NCBI RefSeq assembly: GCF_002115745.1
Contig: NZ_JFKB01000001.1
Coordinates: 62,001 to 126,000, forward strand
Length of the DNA: 64,000 nt
Source: Thalassospira alkalitolerans
GTDB taxonomy: Bacteria > Pseudomonadota > Alphaproteobacteria > Rhodospirillales > Thalassospiraceae
Direction: 5' to 3'
The position numbers and the translations under genes are program-made. The notes below the pieces were generated by a model that was given only the letters and a program-made list of their open reading frames with translations, made no database searches and was not told the origin of the DNA. Shown piece by piece: positions 9,042-18,138 of this stretch; position 1 is the stretch's first letter, and each line of letters starts with the position of its first letter.

Positions 9042-11081
9042 ATGTTTCTGACATCCATAGAACCATCCTTGTCCCGACGCGGGCTAAGCATATTGCGCAA
9101 ACGTTTGGCGGCTCTGACCCTGACTGGCATGGTCATCTTGCTGTTTTCTTTCTTCTTCATTCAGAAAACGCTTTATGACAGCGCCATTGATCAGGCGCGC
9201 GCACAAATGATGGCCATAACATATCAGCTAAGTGCGGTTCTGGCACAAGACATCGACATTAACCTGCAACGCGTCATCGATGAAAACCCCAATCTTTCAG
9301 TCGGTGTCATTGATAGCAACCGCACCCAGATCAGCGGCATCATCCCCCCCCATCTGATCGGCGATCTGTTTGATGCCATTGCCACGCAAAAAACCGATCG
9401 CGGCACCGTTTTCTGCATGCATGGCAACACCGTCATGCTGATGGGATACAGCACGCTGCCGCAACTTGACCGGATCGTCGTCACCTATATTCCAAGGCGC
9501 TTGCTGCTGGATGGCTGGCGACAAGCAATCATCTTACATGCAGCGCTATTCCTGATTGTCCTTACGATCATGGCCGGTCTTTCAATCTGGCTATGGCAAC
9601 GTCTGAAACGGCAACATCTGCGCGCCGCCGACCTTGCCGAACATTTCAGCGATTCTGAAAACACCCTTTCTGAATGCGGTTGTGCCATTCTAAGCTGGTC
9701 CCCAGATGCCCCCGATACGGCATTTGGCGTGCGTCTGAACTGGCCGGAAATACTTGGCCTTGCCTTTAGCGATATCAAACCGACGGCTGAAAGCTTTCTA
9801 TCTCGGCTTAGCGATGCATCGCGCGCACAATTACGCGGTCCACTTTTTGAAAATGAATGGCCGGCCAATCGCATCGGCACCATGGTGGATATGCACACCT
9901 CGGCCGATCACACCCAACGTTTCTATATGATGGCGCATCGGCGCATTCAGGGCACCCAGGAAACCATCACGGTGATGCTGTTGGAAACGGCAGAACAACA
10001 AGAACTTTGCCATCCGTTTGAAACCTATTTGCGCCATACACCCGAACCATCCGTTGCCGTTGACGCGCAAGGCATCCTGCGTGGGCTTAGCCCGGCACTC
10101 GAACACCTTATCGGGGCCAATATTCATGATCTGATCGGGCAACCATTTTTCAGAATCTTCGAAGCCGAAGACCAGGAAAGTGCGATTGCAGCCTTTCAGG
10201 AATGCATGGAACACCGGGACCATGAACGCGAACTGATCTTTCGCATTCGCAGCCAGAACAGCGGCATCCGCTGGCTTGCATGGCACTGTATCGGGCCCTT
10301 CGATGACATGATGTTTGGCAGTGCGCGCGACGTGACGCAATTTGTCGAAAATGCCAATAAACTGCGCGACACACTTGATCAGCTTAAACGCAGCAACGAA
10401 GACCTTGAACAATTTGCCTATGTTGCCTCACACGATCTGCAACAGCCGCTGCGCATGGTGGCAAGCTATACCCAGCTTCTTAAACGTCGCTACGGCGGGG
10501 CGCTTGACCCCGAAGCGGATGAATATATCGATTATGCCGTCGATGGCGCCAAACGCATGCACAAATTGATCAGTCACCTATTGGAATACGCCAAAACCGG
10601 TGGCAGCGATGATGGAACCGAGATCGACTGCAATCTGGCTCTGAGCGAAGCACAAGCCGACCTTAAATCCATTATCGCCCAAGAACAGGCCACTATCACC
10701 CATACCGAACTCCCGACAATTTCCGGGGACCGAATAAGCCTGTCACGCCTGTTCCAGAATCTGTTGTCAAATGCGATCAAATATAGCCGCCCGGGCGTTC
10801 CACCCCATATCGACATACAGGTTTCAGTCGATCCGGACACGCCCGGTTTCTGGCGTTTTTCAGTGCGCGACAATGGCATTGGCATTCACCCCGAACATGC
10901 CCATCGGATTTTCCGGCTATTCCAGCGCCTGCATAAAGATGAATTTTCCGGCACCGGTCTTGGCCTGTCTCTGTGCCGCAAGATTGTCGAACAGCATGGC
11001 GGGCGCATCTGGCTTGATACCTCGCGTCCGCTGACCGATCCGGGGGCGACCTTTATCTTCACGCTGCGTGCGACACCTTAA
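9042..11081 (+). CDS. Membrane sensor histidine kinase with PAS domain (orphan)
   Basis: 679 residues. A transmembrane helix lies at about 25-45, then an extracytoplasmic sensor region to about 160, a second helix at about 163-185, an undefined linker, and a PAS domain near 335-445 (PEPSVAVDAQGILRGLSPAL). The dimerisation box is FAYVASHDLQQPLRMVASYT with the phospho-acceptor His at residue 464; SHDLQQPLR is the HisKA subtype found in phytochrome-like kinases. The ATPase has NLLSNAIKYS, RDNGIGI and GTGLGLSLCRKIVEQHGG, so it looks catalytically complete. There is no receiver domain and no adjacent response regulator; its partner and signal are unknown. Confidence 0.92.
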   Translation: MFLTSIEPSLSRRGLSILRKRLAALTLTGMVILLFSFFFIQKTLYDSAIDQARAQMMAITYQLSAVLAQDIDINLQRVIDENPNLSVGVIDSNRTQISGIIPPHLIGDLFDAIATQKTDRGTVFCMHGNTVMLMGYSTLPQLDRIVVTYIPRRLLLDGWRQAIILHAALFLIVLTIMAGLSIWLWQRLKRQHLRAADLAEHFSDSENTLSECGCAILSWSPDAPDTAFGVRLNWPEILGLAFSDIKPTAESFLSRLSDASRAQLRGPLFENEWPANRIGTMVDMHTSADHTQRFYMMAHRRIQGTQETITVMLLETAEQQELCHPFETYLRHTPEPSVAVDAQGILRGLSPALEHLIGANIHDLIGQPFFRIFEAEDQESAIAAFQECMEHRDHERELIFRIRSQNSGIRWLAWHCIGPFDDMMFGSARDVTQFVENANKLRDTLDQLKRSNEDLEQFAYVASHDLQQPLRMVASYTQLLKRRYGGALDPEADEYIDYAVDGAKRMHKLISHLLEYAKTGGSDDGTEIDCNLALSEAQADLKSIIAQEQATITHTELPTISGDRISLSRLFQNLLSNAIKYSRPGVPPHIDIQVSVDPDTPGFWRFSVRDNGIGIHPEHAHRIFRLFQRLHKDEFSGTGLGLSLCRKIVEQHGGRIWLDTSRPLTDPGATFIFTLRATP

Positions 11082-11200
11082 GCCCCTTGTGCCATTCAAA
11101 CCGTGGCAAGCTTATTGCTTGGGAATGTCCAAATCATTGCGGGTCGGTAAAACCTGCCTGCAGACGGCTGCAATGACCCCTGAACGCCACGGAGCATCGT

Positions 11201-11656
11201 ATGACACGCATCGCATTTCGGACAATCTTGACCCTGTTGGGTTTATCACTGCTGGCGGCTTGTGGGTCGGACATGCGAACAATGCCCGACAATCACATGC
11301 AGACGATTGCCTATCTGTTTGCCAAACGCGATGTTGATGCGCCGATGCCACGTGGCTGGCGGCAATTGAATGGTGCAGAAATCAACTACCGTTTTGCAAA
11401 CGAAACATATGCTGTCTATTCAGTGGATGAAGATGAAGAACTGCTGGTCATGCATTTATCCGACAACGGGACCGGGCGACTTGAAGCCGATGATGACCGC
11501 GAAAAATGCATCTGGAACAGCATGGTCGACCAGTTGAACCTTGAATGCGATGATACCGATATGGAATGGCGGATTTACACCAATGGGCCAGATTTGATCG
11601 CAATTGATCTCGATGAAGATGAGTTTGCCGTTCTGCGCAAACGACCTGGCCGGTAA
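11201..11656 (+). CDS. Small acidic lipoprotein, unknown function
   Basis: 151 residues. Residues 1-20 form a lipoprotein signal peptide with lipobox LLAAC (Cys near residue 21). The mature part is markedly acidic, with clusters DEDEELL, ADDDREKC and DLDEDEF, and has few hydrophobic stretches, so it should be a soluble domain anchored to a membrane by lipid. No family recognised. It follows the sensor kinase by 120 bases and could be its last operon member; its own terminator follows at 11700. Confidence 0.75.
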   Translation: MTRIAFRTILTLLGLSLLAACGSDMRTMPDNHMQTIAYLFAKRDVDAPMPRGWRQLNGAEINYRFANETYAVYSVDEDEELLVMHLSDNGTGRLEADDDREKCIWNSMVDQLNLECDDTDMEWRIYTNGPDLIAIDLDEDEFAVLRKRPGR

Positions 11657-11699
11657 AATATTCCCCAACCGCGGTTTTTATACCGTTTCCGAACAAACA

Positions 11700-11733
11700 A
11701 AAACGGGCCACCCAAGGGGCAGCCCGTTTTTTT
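11700..11733. terminator. Bidirectional intrinsic terminator between the lipoprotein gene and pheT
   Basis: AAAACGGGC pairs with GCCCGTTTT around a 13-base loop. Seven T residues follow on the plus strand and TTTTTG on the minus strand, so it can end both convergent transcripts. Confidence 0.85.
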
Positions 11734-11756
11734 AATGGCATTTCCATGCATCACAT

Positions 11757-14165
11757 CTAGGCGCGCAATGCACCGCCTGTGGCTTTTTCGACCGCCGCAA
11801 CGACCTTTTTGCTGACCGCGTCGATTTCTTCCTCGGTAAGCGTCGCCTTGGTTGGCTGCAAGGTGATTGAGAAGGCAATCGATTTCTTGCCGTCTTCGAT
11901 ACCCTTGCCCGCATAAAGATCAAAGATCGTCACATCAGTAATCAGGTTACGATCAACGCTGCGTGCCGCCTTGACGATGGCATCAGATTTTACATCCACG
12001 TCCAGCAAGAAGGCGAAATCACGTTCAACCGACTGGAAGCTTGACGCATTCAATGCCGGGCGACCGGTGCCTTTTTTCTTGGGGCTTGGGACATTTTTAA
12101 TAAACAGCTCAAACGCCATAACCCGGCCCTTCACACCCAGTGCTTTCAACACTTTGGGATGCAATTCGCCGAAATAGCCAAGCACATTTTTCGGCCCCAA
12201 CTGCAAGGCAGCCGAACGACCCGGATGATACCACTGTGGCGCGCCATCAACATTGACCTGCACATTGGCCGCCGCCGTTCCAAGCGCTTCAAGCAAGGCC
12301 TCCGCATCGGCCTTGGCGTCAAACAGGTCGACATCACGGCGCGACCCGGTCCAACTGCGCGGCGTGGTTGCCCCGGCGCGAAGGCCCGCAGCCACCAAAC
12401 GCTGATCACCAGGCTGATCGCCAAAGAATTCCGGCCCCACTTCAAACAGGGACAGATCGGCAAAGCCGCGCGACTGATTGCGCCCAACGGCAGCGATCAG
12501 GTTGATCAGCGCGTTCGGGCGCATCACATCAAGATCCGAACTGATCGGATTGGCCAGAAACAGGCCTAGCTTGAGATCCGTGAACAGTTTGGCCCAGCGC
12601 GAGTCGGTAAACGCCCAGGTCACGGTTTCATACATGCCACGCGCCGCCAAAACCCGGCGCGTCAGACCAACCCGTTTCTGGAACGGGGTCAGGGCCGGAA
12701 CAGGCAGGCTGGTTTCACGTTCAAGCGGGACAGTTGGGATTTTGTCGTACCCGACAATGCGCAGGACTTCTTCGACCAGATCGGCTTCGCCCACGACATC
12801 CGGGCGCCAGGTCGGTGCGATAGCTGTGATCACCGATGCTGAACCGCTAACCTCGAAACCAAGCGATTTCAGAATTTCAATTGCACGATCTGCGTCAACG
12901 GCAACGCCGCCAAGCTCAAGAATACGGTCAATCCGCAAATCGAAACTGTTGCGCGGGTTTGGAACCTCGCCCGCTTTGACGACATGAGAAACTTCACCGC
13001 CGCAAATCTCGGTAATCAGATGGGTGGCAACTTCCATGCCCCAGATCACCGATTGCGGATCAACACCGCGTTCGAAACGATAGCGCGCATCGGAATTGAT
13101 CTGCAATTTACGACCGGTTTTAGCGACACTGATCGGGTCAAACAGGGCGCATTCAACAAACACATTGGTCGTTTCAGCAAGGCAGCCGGTTTCTTCGCCG
13201 CCAATAATCCCGCCAATACCAAGCGCCTTGGCTTGGTCGGCAATAACCACCATCGTGTCGGAAAGCGCGTATTCCTTGTTATCAAGCGCCGCAATTTTTT
13301 CACCATTGGTGGCGTAGCGAACATTGATATCCCCCGCCAATTTATCGGCATCAAACACATGCAACGGACGACCAAGATCGTGGGTCACAAGGTTGGTGAT
13401 ATCAACAAGGGCAGAAATCGGGCGCAAGCCGATGGATTCCAGACGGGCTTTCAACCAATCCGGGCTTTCGCCGTTCTTAACACCACGAATATAGCGTCCA
13501 TAAAATACGGGCGCAGCCGCATTTTGAGTAATGTCCGTCGAAATCGTGACACCAATCGGGCTATCAAAAGCACCCACAACGGCTTCCTGACGCGGATCGG
13601 CTTTAAGCGTGCCAAGACCCGCCGCCGCCAAATCACGCGCCACACCGCGCACACCCGTGCAATCGGGGCGGTTTGGTGTCAGGCCGATTTCAAGGATCGG
13701 ATCATCAGCGCCTAAAACCGAGGCCACCTGTGCGCCAATTTCGGCATTTTCGGGCAATTCAATAATGCCATCATGATCTTCACCCAGGCAAAGCTCACGG
13801 GTTGAACACATCATCCCTTGGCTTTCGACACCCCGGATTTTGCCCGGTTTAAGTTTCGAGCCATCAATCGGGATGATCGCGCCGGGCTGGGCCAAGGCGA
13901 CTTTAATCCCGGTGCGCGCATTGGGCGCACCACAGACCACCTGAATGACTTTATCGCCGGTATCAACCTTGCACAATTTCAGGCGGTCAGCATCGGGATG
14001 CTGTCCAGCTTCGATGATATGAGCAACACGGATGTCTTTGAGCGCCGCCCCCCGATCGGTCACGGCTTCGATTTCAAGCCCAACATCGGTCAATTTTTCG
14101 GCGATCACATCAATTGATGCATCGGTATCAAGGTGCTGTTTAAGCCAGTCGAGTGTGAATTTCAT
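11757..14165 (-). CDS. pheT: Phenylalanine--tRNA ligase beta subunit
   Basis: 802 residues, the usual length for bacterial PheT. The start MKFTLDWLKQHLDTDASIDV is followed by an EMAP/tRNA-binding-like domain (about 40-155), the B3/B4 editing region, the B5 domain and the C-terminal FDX-ACB anticodon-binding fold (VERDFAFLLDVDVKSDAIV). Together with PheS it forms the alpha2-beta2 enzyme that charges tRNA-Phe and edits Tyr-tRNA. Its ATG lies four bases after the pheS stop, indicating cotranscription and coupling. A bidirectional terminator follows. Confidence 0.97.
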   Translation of the reverse strand: MKFTLDWLKQHLDTDASIDVIAEKLTDVGLEIEAVTDRGAALKDIRVAHIIEAGQHPDADRLKLCKVDTGDKVIQVVCGAPNARTGIKVALAQPGAIIPIDGSKLKPGKIRGVESQGMMCSTRELCLGEDHDGIIELPENAEIGAQVASVLGADDPILEIGLTPNRPDCTGVRGVARDLAAAGLGTLKADPRQEAVVGAFDSPIGVTISTDITQNAAAPVFYGRYIRGVKNGESPDWLKARLESIGLRPISALVDITNLVTHDLGRPLHVFDADKLAGDINVRYATNGEKIAALDNKEYALSDTMVVIADQAKALGIGGIIGGEETGCLAETTNVFVECALFDPISVAKTGRKLQINSDARYRFERGVDPQSVIWGMEVATHLITEICGGEVSHVVKAGEVPNPRNSFDLRIDRILELGGVAVDADRAIEILKSLGFEVSGSASVITAIAPTWRPDVVGEADLVEEVLRIVGYDKIPTVPLERETSLPVPALTPFQKRVGLTRRVLAARGMYETVTWAFTDSRWAKLFTDLKLGLFLANPISSDLDVMRPNALINLIAAVGRNQSRGFADLSLFEVGPEFFGDQPGDQRLVAAGLRAGATTPRSWTGSRRDVDLFDAKADAEALLEALGTAAANVQVNVDGAPQWYHPGRSAALQLGPKNVLGYFGELHPKVLKALGVKGRVMAFELFIKNVPSPKKKGTGRPALNASSFQSVERDFAFLLDVDVKSDAIVKAARSVDRNLITDVTIFDLYAGKGIEDGKKSIAFSITLQPTKATLTEEEIDAVSKKVVAAVEKATGGALRA

Positions 14166-14169
14166 GGTC

Positions 14170-15240
14170 TCAGCCCCTTACCATATTCGGTACATCCAGC
14201 GGCACGAAACCATAATGTTTCAGCCAGCGCAGATCGGTATCGAAGAAGGTGCGAAGATCAGGAATGCCATATTTCAGCATCGCAATACGTTCGATCCCCA
14301 TGCCAAAGGCAAAGCCCTGATATTCATCAGGATCAAGGCCACAGGCCGCCAGAACACGCGGATGAACCATGCCGCAGCCCAAAATCTCAAGCCAGTCGTC
14401 GCCTTCGCCGATCTTGAGCTCTCCGCCTTTGCGCGAACAACCAATATCCATTTCAGCACTGGGTTCGGTAAACGGGAAGAAACTTGGGCGATAACGCACC
14501 GGAACGTCATCCAGCTCGAAATAGGTTTTAACAAATTCAAGCAGGCAACCTTTGAGGTGCCCCATATGGGTTTTCTTGTCGATCACCAGACCTTCGACCT
14601 GATGGAACATCGGGGTGTGGGTCATGTCGCTGTCTGAACGATAGGTCCGACCCGGTGCAATAATGCGGATCGGTGGCGTTTTCGACTGCATGGTACGGAT
14701 CTGCACCGGGGATGTATGGGTGCGCAACACAAGGCGCGAACCGTCTTCCTGTTCAGGCAGATAAAAAGTGTCCTGCATTTCACGCGCGGGATGTTCCGGC
14801 GGGATGTTCAGGGCAGTAAAGTTATGAAAATCGTCTTCAACATCGGGACCTTCGGCCAGGGCAAAGCCCATTTCACCAAAGATGGAAACAATTTCGTCCA
14901 TCGTCTGGCTGATCGGGTGAATGCGGCCTGCGGTCTCGTCTGCGCGTGCGGGCAAGGTGACATCGATCCGCTCGCCAATCAGACGCGCATTCAACGCAGC
15001 ATCTTCAAGGCTTGCTTTACGGGTTTCGATCGCCTCGGCAACCGTGTCCTTAACCGCGTTCAGCGTCTGACCGAATTCACGGCGCTGATCAGGATCCATC
15101 TGGCCAAGGTTTTTCATCAGGCCGGTAATGCGGCCCTTTTTGCCAAGGGCGCTGATGCGAACGTCTTCAAGCGCCTGCAAATCGGCTGCTTTTCCGACTT
15201 CACCCAGAACCTCTTCGCGCAATGCTTCGATGTTTTCCAT
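14170..15240 (-). CDS. pheS: Phenylalanine--tRNA ligase alpha subunit
   Basis: 356 residues. It has the N-terminal coiled-coil arm (about 1-85) and the class II catalytic core with motif 2 ([20 protein letters not shown]) and motif 3 ([18 protein letters not shown]). Motif 1 lies around [19 protein letters not shown]. It catalyses Phe activation and transfer as alpha2-beta2 with PheT. The gene is separated from rplT by 118 bp containing two hairpins, one with a long T-rich tail, so pheST expression may be partly uncoupled from rpmI-rplT or attenuated. Confidence 0.97.
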   Translation of the reverse strand: MENIEALREEVLGEVGKAADLQALEDVRISALGKKGRITGLMKNLGQMDPDQRREFGQTLNAVKDTVAEAIETRKASLEDAALNARLIGERIDVTLPARADETAGRIHPISQTMDEIVSIFGEMGFALAEGPDVEDDFHNFTALNIPPEHPAREMQDTFYLPEQEDGSRLVLRTHTSPVQIRTMQSKTPPIRIIAPGRTYRSDSDMTHTPMFHQVEGLVIDKKTHMGHLKGCLLEFVKTYFELDDVPVRYRPSFFPFTEPSAEMDIGCSRKGGELKIGEGDDWLEILGCGMVHPRVLAACGLDPDEYQGFAFGMGIERIAMLKYGIPDLRTFFDTDLRWLKHYGFVPLDVPNMVRG

Positions 15241-15267
15241 AACTTCCGACGCTTTGCTTCAAGGGAA

Positions 15268-15313
15268 AAGAAATAAACAAAAAGAAAGGGGACGGCCAAT
15301 ATGGCTGCCCCCG
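15268..15313 (-). terminator. Terminator or attenuator between rplT and pheS
   Basis: On the minus strand GGGGGCAGCC pairs with GGCCGTCCCC around ATATT (ten pairs with one A-C mismatch and one G-T). It is followed by a 20-base tract that is nearly all T. This is a credible intrinsic terminator placed only 28 bases before the pheS start. Confidence 0.7.
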
Positions 15314-15335
15314 ATCAAATCAGGCAAGTCCCGTC

Positions 15336-15358
15336 TAAACCTTTTTACAAAAGGTTTA
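15336..15358. promoter_or_regulatory. Hairpin immediately after the rplT stop codon
   Basis: TAAACCTTTT-GTA-AAAAGGTTTA on the minus strand: ten-base perfect arms with a three-base loop, abutting the rplT TGA. No T run follows. It may stabilise the rpmI-rplT message end or take part in attenuation with the downstream terminator. Confidence 0.55.
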
Positions 15359-15715
15359 TCAGCCGAGTGCAGCCTGCGCCTGGGTAACCAAAGCTTTGAA
15401 AGCTTCGGGTTCGCGCACGGCGATGTCTGCAAGCACTTTACGGTCAAGCTCAACGCCAGCCTTCTTAAGGCCGTTCATGAACAGCGAATAGCTGAGACCG
15501 TTTTCACGAGCACCGGCGTTGATACGCTGGATCCACAAGCTGCGGAACTGACGTTTCTTAACGCGACGGTCGCGATATGCATACTGCAAACCTTTTTCGA
15601 CAGCCTGCACTGCTGTGCGGTAAGTATTCTTGCGGCGACCGCGGTAACCCTTGGCAGCCTTAATAACCTTGCGGTGACGAGCGTGTGAAGACACGCCCCC
15701 TTTTACACGAGCCAT
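15359..15715 (-). CDS. rplT: 50S ribosomal protein L20
   Basis: 118 residues, standard L20 length. The N terminus [19 protein letters not shown] and the central basic segment [19 protein letters not shown] are invariant family features, followed by [19 protein letters not shown]. It is an early-binding 23S rRNA assembly protein of the large subunit and in other bacteria represses the rpmI-rplT operon. It lies 15 bases after rpmI. Confidence 0.98.
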   Translation of the reverse strand: MARVKGGVSSHARHRKVIKAAKGYRGRRKNTYRTAVQAVEKGLQYAYRDRRVKKRQFRSLWIQRINAGARENGLSYSLFMNGLKKAGVELDRKVLADIAVREPEAFKALVTQAQAALG

Positions 15716-15730
15716 TTAACTCTCCTTAGC

Positions 15731-15928
15731 CTAACCGTACGGCAGGAATTTTTTGACGATGCGGGCATCTGCTGCACAGAGAATCTCTGTGCCACGTGAC
15801 TGGCGCTTCATCTTGGTGGGTTTCGCAGTCAGCAAGTGACGCTTGTTAGCGACATTGCGACGAACTTTACCCTTTGCGGTCAGGCTAAAGCGTTTTTTAG
15901 CGCTCGCTTTGGTCTTCATCTTGGGCAT
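15731..15928 (-). CDS. rpmI: 50S ribosomal protein L35
   Basis: 65 residues from ATG 15928, which has AGGATAG upstream; a frame extending to 15970 is not used by the family. MPKMKTKASAKKRFSLTAKG is the canonical L35 start, followed by KRHLLTAKPTKMKRQSRG. It is a small basic protein of the large ribosomal subunit. First gene of rpmI-rplT; unlike in E. coli, infC is not adjacent but about 1.7 kb away. Confidence 0.97.
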   Translation of the reverse strand: MPKMKTKASAKKRFSLTAKGKVRRNVANKRHLLTAKPTKMKRQSRGTEILCAADARIVKKFLPYG

Positions 15929-16147
15929 TTTTCTATCCTTGCATAAGCAATGAAACACGAAATCCCCCACGGCGGCTGGGCATGCCCTGAAAGACCATTG
16001 ATCTTTCCAGCCTCACCACCTTTTCGGGGACGGGTGGTTATAGACTCCACCCTTGCCTTTTTCAAGGGACTTTTCATGTGCTTTCTCCTTGCCTATCGCC
16101 GGTCTTGCCCGCCATGGTGGCGTCCCCGTCACGGATCACAGACAGAC

Positions 16148-17119
16148 ATGACCCAAATTACATCTATCATCCTGCCGTTCTTCAGCCTTATCGCCCTTGG
16201 CTGGATCGGGGGAAAAAGCAAAATTGTGAGCCATGAAGGCATGCGCGGCATCAACGGCTTTGTGTTTTATTTTGCCCTGCCGGCCCTTTTGTTTCGGGCA
16301 CTTGGCTCCCGGGATTTCGATCTGATCTGGCAACCGGATCTTTTGATTTCCTATGGCTCTGCGACACTCGTATTATTCTTTTGCCTGCGCTTTCTGGCCG
16401 GACGGATGTTTCAGCTTGATCGTTCCTGCGCCACATTATTCGGCTTTGCCGGAACTGTTTCAAATGCCGGCTTTATGGGGCTGCCACTAATCATCGGTCT
16501 TTTGGGCGAGGCCGCGGCCATCCCCCTGATTGTCGCCTTGGCCTTTGATCTGATCGTCACCCTGCCAGTCAGTCTTATGCTTTTGGAAAGCGCCAAACAC
16601 AAAAGAACCACGGGGACGGTGGGCCCGAACCCGCTACCAAAAATCCTGCGCGGCACAGTATCGAACCCGGTGCTAATTGCGATTGTCTGTGGCGTCATTG
16701 CCAGTGCCTGTGACCTCGACTGGCCGGGCGGCTTTGATTATCTTTTGGAATTACTCGGCGCCGGGGCGGGTCCTGCGGCTCTGTTTGCAATCGGCGTTGC
16801 CCTGGTTGGACGCCCGATCGCAGAAAAGCGCGCCGAACTTGGCGCCATGGCGATTGCAAAGCTTGTGCTGCACCCGTTGATTGTTTTTGCCGCCTTTTAC
16901 CTGATTGGTTCGCTTAGCGAGATCGAAGTAAAAGCCGTTCTTCTGCTTGCGGCCTTGCCAACAGCAGGCAATGTGTTTGTCATTGCGGCAACATATGATC
17001 GCTATGTTGTGCGCAGCTCGTCCATTGTCCTGATCACAACAGCAATCGGTGTGGTCAGCTTTTCACTGTTCACATTATATATAAACCCCATTGCAACATG
17101 GGCTGCCAAGGGTCCGTGA
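16148..17119 (+). CDS. AEC-family (auxin efflux carrier) transporter
   Basis: 323 residues from ATG 16148; the longer frame from 15950 adds a non-family N terminus. About ten hydrophobic helices are visible, beginning ITSIILPFFSLIALGWIGG and with GFVFYFALPALLFRAL, the N-terminal half-repeat motif. A second half begins around residue 170 after a polar loop. AEC proteins export or import small organic anions such as malate or amino-acid derivatives; the substrate here cannot be told. It is monocistronic, divergent from rpmI and convergent with the receiver-protein gene. Confidence 0.88.
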   Translation: MTQITSIILPFFSLIALGWIGGKSKIVSHEGMRGINGFVFYFALPALLFRALGSRDFDLIWQPDLLISYGSATLVLFFCLRFLAGRMFQLDRSCATLFGFAGTVSNAGFMGLPLIIGLLGEAAAIPLIVALAFDLIVTLPVSLMLLESAKHKRTTGTVGPNPLPKILRGTVSNPVLIAIVCGVIASACDLDWPGGFDYLLELLGAGAGPAALFAIGVALVGRPIAEKRAELGAMAIAKLVLHPLIVFAAFYLIGSLSEIEVKAVLLLAALPTAGNVFVIAATYDRYVVRSSSIVLITTAIGVVSFSLFTLYINPIATWAAKGP

Positions 17120-17158
17120 TATATCGTTGGAAATCAGGTGTTTGCCGGAATGCTGCGA

Positions 17159-17563
17159 TCAAATTGCCGTTTTGATGGTGTGAACCCGACCGATCCATTT
17201 CTCGATTCGGCTTAATAGCTTTTCACGATTAATCGGCTTGAGAACAAAATCATTCCCGCCGGCCGCCACACCACCACGCAGGTCTTCTTCCCCTTGGCGC
17301 GCGGTAACATAAATAATCGCACAGGCAAGATCGGGGAAACCCGTGCGCACCCGTATCGCGGCCTCAAAGCCGTTCATACCGGGCATCATGATATCCATCA
17401 AAATGACACGCGGTTTTTTTGACTTAAGAGTCTGAAGCAACTCCTTGCCAGACGAAACACCAACGAAACTATAACCGCCACTTTCGACGATTCGCTTCAA
17501 TAGCACGAGACTTTTGGGGTCGTCATCGACTCCGACGATCAGAAGATCATTCCCGGCGGCCAT
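17159..17563 (-). CDS. Stand-alone response-regulator receiver protein
   Basis: 134 residues from ATG 17563, with GAGGGA seven bases upstream. It is a single REC domain: acidic pocket GVDDDP, phospho-acceptor Asp in VILMDIMMPGMNGF, switch Thr in IIYVTAR and conserved Lys in FVLKPIN. There is no output domain, so it would act by protein-protein contact, like CheY or DivK. No histidine kinase is adjacent. It lies just downstream of infC but beyond that gene's terminator, so readthrough or its own promoter is needed. Confidence 0.9.
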   Translation of the reverse strand: MAAGNDLLIVGVDDDPKSLVLLKRIVESGGYSFVGVSSGKELLQTLKSKKPRVILMDIMMPGMNGFEAAIRVRTGFPDLACAIIYVTARQGEEDLRGGVAAGGNDFVLKPINREKLLSRIEKWIGRVHTIKTAI

Positions 17564-17587
17564 GGCATTCCCTCTTACTTGGAAAGG

Positions 17588-17613
17588 CAAAACGCCGCGA
17601 ATTAACGCGGCGC
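17588..17613 (-). terminator. Intrinsic terminator containing the infC stop codon
   Basis: CGCCGCG-TTAATT-CGCGGCG followed by TTTTG on the minus strand. The loop holds the infC TAA stop (17604-17602), so the last coding triplets form the 5' arm. Confidence 0.7.
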
Positions 17614-18138
17614 CAGTACCATAATCATCACGCGGCCTTCCATCTTGGGCATCATTTCCGGTTTGGAAAGATCTTCAAGATCTCCCGAGAACCGTTGCAA
17701 CATGCCAAGACCGAGATCCTGGTGAGCCATTTCACGTCCACGAAAACGCAAAGTAACTTTCACCTTGTCTCCACCGCCAAGAAACTTTTGTGCGGCACGA
17801 AGCTTCACATTGTAATCATGGATATCGATGTTAGGGCGGAGTTTGATCTCCTTAACTTCGATAACCTTCTGTTTCTTCTTAGCTTCGTTCTGTTTCTTGC
17901 TTTGTTCGTATTTGAACTTGCCGAAATCAATCAGTTTACAGACGGGAGGCTCGGCATTTGGAGCGACTTCGACAAGGTCGAGTCCAGCTTCCATAGCCAT
18001 TTCAATGCCTTCACGAACCGTCATCGGATCTGACATGTTGCCTTCACCGTCGACAACACATATGGCGCGGGATTTGATATCTTCATTGACGCGCGGACCG
18101 TCCTTGGTCGGCTGCATCGGTTTGCGTGGTCGTGCTAT
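17602..18138 (-). CDS. infC: Translation initiation factor IF-3, probable AUA start codon
   Basis: 178 residues if translation begins at ATA 18138, reading (M)ARPRKPMQPTKDGPRVNEDI. AGGAG lies seven bases upstream (18150-18146), an ideal Shine-Dalgarno spacing, whereas the in-frame upstream starts near 18180 lack one and add residues alien to IF-3. The downstream ATG at residue 8 is poorly spaced. Family signatures are AEPPVCKLIDFGKFKYEQSK and TLRFRGREMAHQDLG, ending VMIMVLAPR. IF-3 binds the 30S P-site region and rejects non-canonical starts; in E. coli infC starts with AUU and is autoregulated through this. The gene is monocistronic with its own terminator. Confidence 0.93.
   Translation of the reverse strand: MARPRKPMQPTKDGPRVNEDIKSRAICVVDGEGNMSDPMTVREGIEMAMEAGLDLVEVAPNAEPPVCKLIDFGKFKYEQSKKQNEAKKKQKVIEVKEIKLRPNIDIHDYNVKLRAAQKFLGGGDKVKVTLRFRGREMAHQDLGLGMLQRFSGDLEDLSKPEMMPKMEGRVMIMVLAPR

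Noticed and set aside
12984..13715. 243-residue plus-strand open frame
   Set aside because: It lies wholly inside pheT on the opposite strand; pheT is certain and the frame resembles nothing.
15117..15299. Phe-rich reading frame (MAVPFLFVYFF) just upstream of pheS, resembling a pheM-type leader peptide
   Set aside because: It starts at a TTG inside the terminator loop, gets its Phe codons from the T-rich terminator tail, and has no stop before pheS; it overlaps that gene out of frame.
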